DNA from: Caenorhabditis remanei
Taxonomy: Eukaryota; Nematoda; Chromadorea; Rhabditida; Rhabditidae
DNA length: 64,000 nucleotides
NCBI RefSeq assembly: GCF_010183535.1
Contig: NC_071329.1
Location: 868,001-932,000 of the forward strand
Direction: 5' to 3'
Below the pieces are notes generated by a model. It ran no database searches, was not told the DNA's origin, and saw only the letters and a list, made by a program, of their open reading frames with translations. This document shows, piece after piece, positions 32,072 to 40,855 of the stretch. The stretch's first letter is position 1. Each line of letters opens with the position of its first letter. A program made the position numbers and the translations under genes.

Positions 32072-32210
32072 GTAAAAAGCGTACCGTGCTAATAAAGAGG
32101 TGCAGGGGAAAAAGAAATAACAAAAGGGTAAAAAAGTACGAGGGGGTCGGGAGGGAGCGATGCCAGCCGATTCTTTACAATATTTTGAACATTTGATTAA
32201 AAGACAGACG

Positions 32211-32951
32211 TGGCCTAGAATCCGACAATTCGGCCATCGTGATATCTCGCCACAAAAATGACGGCACAGGTGGAAACGAGTGCTACCGTAATATTTTGGG
32301 AGAGCTGAAGTACCGGTCGAAATGTTGTAAACTTTGGCAGTTTTCAGTTGAAATATTTCAACTTTGAGAGGGTGTTACGGTAATACTGATTGGGCCATCA
32401 AGTAGATTTTTATATAATTATACAGATCAAAGGTAGAGCTTCATTTTTGTAGTTGCCAACTTTTTTGTACGGACATTCCCTAGAGAGTTACATATCAACA
32501 AAGTAATTTCTTCCTCAAATCGACCAATTTCAGTGCAAAGTAGTGTTAGATCTTAAAATGACCATAACTCTCTAGGAAGTGTCCGTACAAAAAAGTTTTC
32601 AACTACAAAAATGGAGCTCTATGTTTAATCTATGAAATTCACTAAAAATCTACTTGATGACCCAATCAGTATTACCGTAACACCCTCTCAAAGTTGGGCA
32701 ATTTCAACTGAAAACGGCCAAGGTTTACAACCTTTTGACCGGTACTGTATTTGGGTTTTATTGAGTTTTTTAACTTTTCAAGCTAATTTTATAATTAATT
32801 GTCCACGATGATTAATTTTGTTCCCTGAATCAAAAATAGTCAGTAAATTTCAAAATTGGCCCGCAAAATATTAGGGTAGTACTCGTTTCCATCTGTGTCA
32901 TCGTTTTCGTGAGGAAATTTCACGATGGCCGAGTTGACGGATGCTAGGCCA
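32211..32951. mobile_element. 741-bp foldback element with nested palindromes
   Basis: The left end TGGCCTAGAATCCGACAATT and the complement of the right end TGGCCTAGCATCCGTCAACT begin arms that continue with CGGCCATCGTG, GGAAACGAGT, then GGGTGTTACGGTAATACTGA, then GTTGACAACTTTTTTGTACGG-type cores. The whole unit lies just beyond the 3' end of the F-box gene. No clear target duplication. Confidence 0.75.
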
Positions 32952-32980
32952 GGATATTGGTTTAGTTTGTGCAACAATAA

Positions 32981-35952
32981 TTATCGAGAGAGAATTGGCC
33001 ATCCGTTTCTAAATGTTACTCCTTTCAAGGTAATTCCAGTTGTTATCTGATCGATCGCTACATTTAGTTCTTGTTTTCTTATCTCATCCTCTCCCACTGT
33101 CTTCAATTCCATCTTCAAAGCTCTTCTCCGTTCTAACATTTTCAGAATTTCGAATTCTGGAGCATACGGTTCATCATCTTGTCCTATTACTTGAACTCTT
33201 TCATTGATATCCCAGGTACTCATGTAAATACGCTCATTCGACCAATTCACGCTGAGTATCTGTCTTTTTCGAGTGTCCGGTGATTTCACTGCGCTGAAAG
33301 TTCAATGTATAAGTAAAAAAAGAGCATGTCAACTTTGATGTCATGTAATTGTGTGAGTTCTTGACCAACATTGCCAATTTCTAATTGATTGTGTAGATCA
33401 TGTCTAGAGCTTCATTTTCATAGTTTACAACTTTTTTGTACGGGTGGTTTCTAGGGAGATACGGTAGCGAGAAGTAACGAATGCGTTGAGATACTTTAGA
33501 CCGTCCGCTACTTCTCGCTACCGTATCTTTCTAGGGACCGCCCTTGTTAAAAAGTTGTTTATTATAAAAATAGAGCTCTAGACATGTTCTATACAATGAT
33601 ATAAGTTTTGAGACAATTTGGCCATAACCAGCGTTGTGGCAGTCTTCCCAAATAAGGGAATTTTTAGTGAATACCTAAAAAAAAACGTCAGCTTTGATGA
33701 CACGTCGTTGGGTTCATTCTTGACCAATATTGCCAATTTTTAATTGATTGTGTAGTGCATGTCTAGAGCTTCATTTTTTGTGTAGACAACTTTTTGGTAC
33801 GGGCGGTCCCTAGGGAGATACGGTAGCGCAAAGCAATGCTCGGGCAGCCCGCCACTTTGCACTACCGTATCTCCCATCTCCCTAGGGACCGCCCGTACAA
33901 AAAATTGTCAACTATGAAAATGAAGTTCTATCTATTGTCGCGACAAAAAAGTTCCGACATTTTTTACCGACGCGTGTTTGCGGACATAGTGCTAAATTAT
34001 TAAATTTTGCATTGAGTCCGCAAACACGCGTCGGTAAAAAATGTCGGAACTTTTTTATTTCGATAATATGCTCTATGCAACTAGTACAAATTCAACAATT
34101 TTGGACAGGAACGTACACAATTACATGACATCAAAGTTGTTCAATTTTCAGACATTTGCTGAAAATGGTTCAATTGTTTCCAAACTTATATCGTCATCTG
34201 AACAGTTTCTATAGTCTAACTTACATTAGTTTGCACCAGCGTCCAAATCGATATCCATGCAATACATCGAGTCCTTTGAACAAAGTTTTGAAACGAATTG
34301 GTTCTCTTCTAGTATTATCAACATGCATGTGTTTGAACATATCATATTCTGCGTTCGCCCAGAATTTGAGAAATTTATTGATATCGGTGGGAAGTAGGCT
34401 GTTGAGTCCGATTGTGATTACAGTGCTGTTCTTAATCGAAAGAAGATGTTCCAGACGAATCCAACGAGCATCCCAGTAATGGACATCGGTGTACTTGAAG
34501 GCCTGCATAAAAAGTGGTACTCGTTGTTTGTGAATTTTGAAAATATATTGAATGCTACATTCCGAATGAAAAATACGCAGACAGTGGGTGCAATTTTGAA
34601 AGTGCAGGGTACTGTGTGCTTTCTGACATCCACGACCCGGTGAGTGCAATGTAATCCTGTATATCCAAACAAACATACATTTGGATGGCTGTAATCTATA
34701 GGAACTAGGCCTTTAACAATGTGTAATCCTTGATCTTCTCTCTGGATGTCTATCACATCATCCAACTCTCTCTTTGTGAACTCTATGCCATACAAGTACA
34801 TTATTTTGAAGTTTTGGAATTCGGGAATTTTCAATATCTCATTGGTTGTCGAGTTTACACCTTCTGAGACTACGATCAATGAGAATTGATTACAATGAAA
34901 CAAATCGCAAACTCGGGGCAATATTTTTTGGGTACTTTCGAGGACTGTCAATGTTTCAGAGAACCTGAAATAATGTTTTGATAGAGTGCTACAGTTTGTC
35001 TCCTTTTCTTCATTGATAACTTTATAGCATACACTCGCAAATCGGGACGTAACTCACTTTAAAAGTGTACTAAGGTCAACTCAGATTTTTTCAAAAAAAA
35101 AAAAGTACAGTACCGCTTAAACGTGTATAAAGTTTTGCCTTTTTTTAGTGAAAAATGCCCAACTTTGAGAGTGTGTCGTGGTGAAACTAACTGTCCCACA
35201 AAATAACTTTTTTATGAGATCAAACAGAACAAGAGTAGAACTTTATTTTTGTAGTTGACAACTTTTTTGTACGGACACTCCCTAGCAAGTTACATATCGT
35301 CAAAGTAATTTCTCTCTCAAATCGACCAATTTCAGTTTTGAGCTGTATTCTTAAAATGATCATAACTCTCTAGGAAGTGTCCGTACAAAAAAGTTGTCAA
35401 CTATAAAAATTAAGCTCTATGTTTAATCAGTGATATTCATTAAGAACTTACTAGATGTCACAATCAGTATTACTATGACACACTCTCAAAGTTGGACAAT
35501 TTAAACTGAAAAATGCAAAATATGAGATATTTTTGGGCGGTACTGTATTTTTCATAACGATTTCATAACGAGCATTTAAAAAAATTAATAAAATTTCTAC
35601 TCACCATGACTTGAAATTTTTTTTCATTACATTTGGTCCTTTATCCAATAGTAAAGTTTTGTTTCCACAGCAAATAATCAAATCTGGATTATATATGAAA
35701 ATGACTGTGTTTTCGCCGTTGAAACTAATCTCTGTACTTCCAATTCGAATATAACACTTTTTCACAATGGTTTCCATATATTTCGAGGTGATTGCAGTTT
35801 TTACTCTGGAAAATGCTGAAATTCATGTTGAAACAAAGAGAAACTTACATTTCATCAATCTCCATAACTTGAATTACATGTCTTAACGCTACAAATGGAA
35901 GTTTTTTCAGAGGAAAAGTAGTGGGCTTCGGACCGTTCTCAATCGATTCCAT
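32981..35952 (-). CDS. F-box protein, FBXB-like (F-box plus FBA_2-type region)
   Basis: Exons (minus) 35849-35952, 35605-35805, 34679-34964, 34225-34622 and 32981-33293 join in phase to 433 residues. Residues about 12-50 are a nematode F-box (FPLKKLPFVALRHVIQ...), which would bind SKP1-like adaptors of SCF ubiquitin ligases. Exon 4 carries WIRLEHLLSIKNSTVITIG then LPTDINKFLKFWANAE (about residues 250-290), the hallmark of the F-box-associated type 2 domain of C. elegans fbxb genes, a large rapidly evolving family thought to choose substrates. The 56-base intron between exons 3 and 4 has a good GTATGT donor and resolves an apparent frameshift. Introns 2 and 4 are inflated by foldback elements and a MITE, yet every splice site is intact. 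Confidence 0.8.
33421..33911. repeat. Two more GTTGACAACTTTTT foldbacks in F-box intron 4
   Basis: Inverted pairs at about 33424-33560 and 33783-33911 with the same TACGGGCGGTCCCTAGGGAG core as at 30.6-31.4 kb. The block flanking the second is interrupted by MITE copy 2. Confidence 0.7.
33936..34066. mobile_element. 131-bp palindromic MITE, TA target duplication (copy 2)
   Basis: Inverted orientation relative to 3206-3337 and nearly identical. TA flanks at 33934-33935 and 34067-34068. The paralogous block at about 31371-31400 reads AAGTTCTATCTATGCTCTAT without the insert, so it is an empty site and defines the ends exactly. Confidence 0.92.
35130..35530. mobile_element. Foldback element in F-box intron 2
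   Basis: Arms CCAACTTTGAGAGTGTGTCG and (complement) CCAACTTTGAGAGTGTGTCA continue through the core GTTGACAACTTTTTTGTACG then GACACTCCCTAG. Closely related to the inner part of 32211-32951. Confidence 0.7.
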
Positions 35953-36026
35953 CGAGGAAGAATATCGAGGAAAATCAATGAGAGAATATAGCAACGTGAG
36001 ATCTGACTCGTTAGCACACTATTCCC

Positions 36027-36052
36027 TGTGTGTGTGTGTGTGTGTGTGTGTG
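36027..36052. repeat. (TG)n microsatellite
   Basis: About thirteen TG units between the F-box gene start and the large inverted repeat. Confidence 0.9.
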
Positions 36053-36294
36053 CACTACACACTGCGGCGGGCAACGAGACGCAATCATCCAGATTTTATT
36101 ATTTGCTGTAAAAACAAATGTACATCAAAAGAGGATAGTTTTGAGCTGAAAATACAGAAATGAAAATCAAAAAAGAAGACAAAATAGGAGCAAGAGAGAG
36201 CCCAATATTCAAATTCATCGCTAAGATTTGAAATAATCGATAATCAGTGAACGAGAAGGAGAGAGGGCACAGAGAAGACAAGAGGAGTTGGCGT

Positions 36295-36372
36295 CATGGG
36301 AACCGAACCCTCGGGGCACCCAAAAAAGGAGCGTCGGCCGGGCGCCTTAACCTCTACACCACGGATGTGCTA
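36295..36372 (-). other. Degenerate tRNA-like sequence, left arm
   Basis: On the minus strand, TGGTGTAGAGGTTAAGGCGC resembles a pol III A-box/D-arm, and GGGTTCGGTTCCC a B-box/T-arm, at tRNA-like spacing. The acceptor arms do not pair and the T-stem is imperfect, so it is not a functional tRNA. The identical copy lies in the right arm at about 38516-38595. Confidence 0.5.
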
Positions 36373-36503
36373 GGATGTGACGGGAGGGGAGAGAAAGAGG
36401 AAAGAGGGGATCTTGGTGTAACTAAGGAGATAAAGATAATGAGGAAGAATATGGAGAAAGGTCTGGGAATAATTGAAAAGAATAGAAGATGTGAAGGAAT
36501 CTA

Positions 36504-37077
36504 CCAGAGCTGTGCGGAAGTAAAATTTTTGAAAAGGGAAGAAGGAAGAAGGAGGTAAATTTTTCAAAAGGGAAGAAGGAAGAAGGAAGAAGGAAGTAAA
36601 TTTTTCAAAAGGGAAGAAGGAAGAAGGAAGAAGGAAGTAAATTTTTCAAAAGGGAAGAAGGAAAAAGGAAGAAAAAAGTGAAAAAAGCCCGGAAGAAGGA
36701 AGAAGGAAGGAAGAAGGAAGGAAGAAGGAAGTTGGGTTCCGAACCGGGAAATCGGAAGTTAATTTTGAAAATGACAAATTTGAGGAAACTTTGTTCTAGT
36801 CATCTCTGAAAACGAATTTTGATGTTGTTTCATACAAAATTCCGTCAAAAACCACCAAAATTCAGCCGAAATTCCGTCGAAAATTACAAAATTTTAGTAA
36901 ACTTTTCAAAGGAAGACGGAACAAGGAAGAAGGAATAAAATTTAAAAAAAGGAAGAAGGAAAAAGGAAGAAGGAATAAAATTTCAAAAAAGGAAGAAGGA
37001 AAAAGGAAGAAGGAAGTGAAAAAATGCCCGGAAGAAGGAAGAAGGAAGAAGGAAGAGGGAATTCCGCACAGCTCTGG
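36504..37077. mobile_element. Element with CCAGAGCTGTGCGGAA terminal repeats inside the left arm
   Basis: CCAGAGCTGTGCGGAA at 36504-36519 and its exact complement at 37062-37077 bound GAAGAAG-rich sequence. AATCTA flanks both ends (36498-36503 and 37078-37083), a likely target duplication. The same element in the other orientation lies in the right arm (about 37778-38391), and a further end (TTCCGCACAGTTCTGG) lies in the spacer at about 37567. Confidence 0.75.
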
Positions 37078-38515
37078 AATCTACAGTACTCCAAGTGTTA
37101 CAATCGAGAAGTTGGGTTGAATTGGAAGGGTGGTACTCAACGTGCTGGGTGAAAAATCATATTTCACAAGTTTTTGTAAAATTTTCTGAAATCATGAAAA
37201 TTCGAGAAATCGCATCGTTTTATTTCCATGACCCGGTGCATCAAAATTAGAGAGCATAATTAGTGTTTATGATTTTTTTTAAATAAAAAAGGTCTTCATT
37301 TTCATTTTTTCACCAATGGACCATTACTCTTGACCCGCTACTCATATCTCCCGGGCTGAAAATTTTTGTCGAAGTTTGTCAAAGTATTGAGGAAAATGTG
37401 AACAACATTTATGTAACATCTGTATCTTAATAGAACCACTAAATTAAACGAGGACTGAAGTCATATTTTTTATTTCAGATTCTGATACTTTAGATAATTC
37501 TGAGGAAAAAGGAAGAAGGAAGTGAAAAAAGCCCGGAAGAAGGAAGAAGGAAGTCGAAGGAAGGAATTCCGCACAGTTCTGGCTCCAATGATAAAAGTTG
37601 CTCTGACGCTAATTGCACCGGGTCATGGAAATAAAACGATGCGATTTCTCGAATTTTCATGATTTCAGAAAATTTTACAAAAAACTTGTGAAATATGATT
37701 TTTCACCCAGCACGTTGAGTACCACCCTTCCAATTCAACCCAACTTCTCGATTGTAACACTTGGAGTACTGTAGATTCCAGAGCTGTGCGGAATTCCCTC
37801 TTCCTTCTTCCTTCTTCCTTCTTCCGGGCATTTTTTCACTTCCTTCTTCCTTTTTCCTTCTTCCTTTTTTGAAATTTTATTCCTTCTTCCTTTTTCCTTC
37901 TTCCTTTTTTGAAATTTTATTCCTTCTTCCTTTTTCCTTCTTCCTTTTTTTAAATTTTATTCCTTCTTCCTTGTTCCGTCTTCCTTTGAAAAGTTTACTA
38001 AAATTTTGTAATTTTCGACGGAATTTCGGCTGAATTTTGGTGGTTTTTGACGGAATTTTGTATGAAACAACATCAAAATTCGTTTTCAGAGATGACTAGA
38101 ACAAAGTTTCCTCAAATTTGTCATTTTCAAAATTAACTTCCGATTTCCCGGTTCGGAACCCAACTTCCTTCTTCCTTCCTTCTTCCTTCCTTCTTCCTTC
38201 TTCCGGGCTTTTTTCACTTTTTTCTTCCTTTTTCCTTCTTCCCTTTTGAAAAATTTACTTCCTTCTTCCTTCTTCCTTCTTCCTTTTTGAAAATGTTATT
38301 CCTTCTTCCTTCTTCCTTCTTCCCTTTTGAAAAATTTACCTCCTTCTTCCTTCTTCCCTTTTCAAAAATTTTACTTCCGCACAGCTCTGGTAGATTCCTT
38401 CACATCTTCTATTCTTTTCAATTATTCCCAGACCTTTCTCCATATTCTTCCTCATTATCTTTATCTCCTTAGTTACACCAAGATCCCCTCTTTCCTCTTT
38501 CTCTCCCCTCCCGTC

Positions 38516-38595
38516 ACATCCTAGCACATCCGTGGTGTAGAGGTTAAGGCGCCCGGCCGACGCTCCTTTTTTGGGTGCCCCGAGGGTTCGGTTCC
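38516..38595 (+). other. Degenerate tRNA-like sequence, right arm
   Basis: Mirror copy of 36295-36372: A-box-like TGGTGTAGAGGTTAAGGCGC and B-box-like GAGGGTTCGGTTCCC. Confidence 0.5.
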
Positions 38596-38857
38596 CATGA
38601 CGCCAACTCCTCTTGTCTTCTCTGTGCCCTCTCTCCTTCTCGTTCACTGATTATCGATTATTTCAAATCTTAGCGATGAATTTGAATATTGGGCTCTCTC
38701 CTATTTTGTCTTCTTTTTTGATTTTCATTTCTGTATTTTCAGCTCAAAACTATCCTCTTTTGATGTACATTTTCTCTTCTTCTCCCTATTTTCTTCTCTT
38801 TTTTGGAATGTTCTCCTTTTCAAAATCCCGCAACTTTTCAGCAACTCGACATCGAAA

Positions 38858-39753
38858 ATGTGTGATATAAACAACGTCGTTTTCACTACGAATCCTCTCT
38901 TGTGTTCAAATGCGATTCAGATGACGGTGGAGGTGAACGGAAATGATGCGCTCACCGGAGGTAAGAAGAATTTCAAAAAAAAAACCCCCGTACTTCTCTC
39001 TATTTCTTACATTATTTTCTTCCAGAATTGTTAATCAATGTTGGCTACATCTACGCAGACATGGAGCAAAATGTGATCGGAGAGATGATTATTCAGCCCG
39101 TACGATTCGGACCTATTCATGCTCTCATGCAATGCGAACCACCCGCAGTGAGAGGGTCCATTTTCGACGATGCCATTATTGAAGTTTCTGCTAGATATGA
39201 TGAACAATTGATATGGACTGGTCGCTACAATGTGACTCACCACCCTTTGGACCGAGGATTCCCGAATGATGAACGCGTTGATCGTGTAAGACGAGGCAAA
39301 AACCTGAAAATAGTCGAAAATCCTATTTTTACCTAATTTTTTGAAATTCTTAGAGATTTTACATTAAAAAAACTCGAAGTTATTGATGCATCACTAGCTT
39401 TTGATTAAATCCTAAAGTGTAGTTAAAAATTAGATAATTTTGGAAAAAATTCAGAAAAAAATGAATTTCAAGCTCCGGACCGGGTCAGCCCGCCTTGTGA
39501 CAAGTTTGCTACCCGTAAGTCCTTCTCTAAATTTCAGGTCTTCCGACTCATCGGACTCGGACTCATTCAACGCTATGAAATAAACTGGAATGAGCTCCAA
39601 GACCTATTGGCACCGTTCCGTCATCGTCCACGGCGTGGAGCGTTTGACCTGGATGTTCCTCTTGATATTCCGGAGATACACGAGCTGCCAGAGAACGAGG
39701 AAATATTCTGGGATGAGGACGCCGAATCAGACGAGGAGAACTCCGATGAGTAA
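38858..39753 (+). CDS. Strongly diverged ASF1-like protein
   Basis: Exons 38858-38960, 39026-39285 and 39538-39753 give 192 residues. An acceptor (ACTTTTCAG) lies 17 bases before the ATG. The order of ASF1 strands can be traced: VVFTTNPLLC (ASF1 VVVLDNP), QPVRFGPIHALMQCEPP (VGPVPAGRHMF...), AIIEVSARYDEQLIWTGRYN (VTVVLITCTYRGQEFIRVGY) and LIQRYEINW (RVTRFHINW). The tail is acidic (ENEEIFWDEDAESDEENSDE). Catalytic residues do not apply; the histone-contact positions are mostly replaced, so H3/H4 binding is uncertain. Its promoter is formed by, or lies within, the right arm of the large inverted repeat. It could be a meiotic or germline paralogue; that is speculation. Confidence 0.65.
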
Positions 39754-39809
39754 GACGAGAAGGAAATTCTCCTGCTGCTCCTCTCATTTTCTGTTTTTTC
39801 ACTGAATTT

Positions 39810-40130
39810 TTCTATTTTTTCTGGAATTCTCCCTTTTCTTCTCTGAAATTTTTCCATTTTTTCTGGAATTCTAGTTCTTTTCACTGAATTTTTTCTGGAA
39901 TTCTAGTTCTTTTCACTGAATTTTTCTGGAATTCTAGTTCTTTTCACTGAATTTTTTCTGGAATTCTAGTTCTTTTCACTGAATTTTTTCTGGAATTCTA
40001 GTTCTTTTCACTGAATTTTTTCTGGAATTCTAGTTCTTTTCACTGAATTTTTTCTGGAATTCTAGTTCTTTTCACTGAATTTTTCTATTTTTTCTGGAAT
40101 TCTCCCTTTTCTTCTCTGAAATTTCTCTCT
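39810..40130 (+). repeat. 32-bp minisatellite downstream of the diverged ASF1-like gene
   Basis: Seven copies of TTCTAGTTCTTTTCACTGAA plus TTTTTTCTGGAA (period 31-32) between two copies of a CTATTTTTTCTGGAATTCTC block. It probably lies in the 3' UTR. Confidence 0.85.
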
Positions 40131-40855
40131 TTTTAAGTCCTTCTTCTGACTCCGCCCCTTCCATTCATGTTATAAAAATTGTGTTAAGCCCCCCCCCCCC
40201 TCCCCTCCACAATTATCTTATGCTTTGTTTAAAAACTGTTTTCAGTTTGTCTGTTTTTTTAAGTACCGCCCTTATTTTGTCCCTAAATCACAAATGAGCT
40301 CATCTTTCACATGTTCATTGTTCCTAGACTCTCGAATAAAATGTACTCCATCGAAATGTCTAATCCCGCCCTTTTTAGAACAATATAATGTCTGTCTGTG
40401 TGTGTGTCCGGACTTCCAGATGCGATCTCTACCAATCCAGATGTCCACTAACCCCCATCTTCCAACGATTTTCAACTGGATCAATTATAAAACTTTATTC
40501 TTCTTCTCACTGGAAAACAACTCGGACGTCTCGATGCGATGCGATGCGCAAACCGGTGGATGGATGATGGCGATGACGACAAGTGAAGGAAAACGAAACG
40601 AATAATGGAAGAATGATATGACACTGTGTCCGGGAAAGAGGCATAAAAATGATGGTAATGATAGGGGGCGGGGCGATGGGTAAAAGAAAAAAAGTCGAAT
40701 TTTTGAGGTAATGGGGGGGGAGGCATTTAGAAAAGAAAATAAAGAGAGAATGATTCAATTGAAAACATTGTGGTTTCTAGGCGATTCTAGGCGTTTCTAT
40801 ACATATACATGTGTGCTTTTGTCTGTAATTCTGTAATTTTCTTCTTTTCCCCAAT
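40130..40855. other. Intergenic, no gene seen
   Basis: Contains short poly-C and poly-G tracts (about 40190-40205 and 40710-40722). Short frames on both strands lack splice sites or similarity. Confidence 0.4.

Larger units (their letters stand above)
36116..38772. repeat. 2.66-kb inverted repeat, arms about 1.1 kb
   Basis: The left arm (36116 to about 37240) and right arm (about 37613 to 38772) are reverse complements over almost their whole length, including a 312-base open frame that reads identically from both. A 6-base indel (GAGCAA, about 36191) and a few small differences exist. The spacer is about 370 bases. Most of each arm is GGAAGAAGGAAG / CTTCCTTCTTCC repeat. It separates two divergent genes (F-box on minus, ASF1-like on plus). 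Confidence 0.93.

Noticed and set aside
34418..34680. Frameshift in the F-box gene between exons 3 and 4
   Set aside because: An intron at 34623-34678 (GTATGT donor, GATGTCAG acceptor) joins the two frames and preserves the FBA_2-type motif.
36295..36372. Functional tRNA gene
   Set aside because: A-box and B-box look right, but the acceptor stem does not pair and the T-stem has mismatches.
36247..38647. Identical 103-residue frames in both arms of the inverted repeat
   Set aside because: They are the same DNA read from each arm, include the tRNA-like segment, and show no splice or family support.
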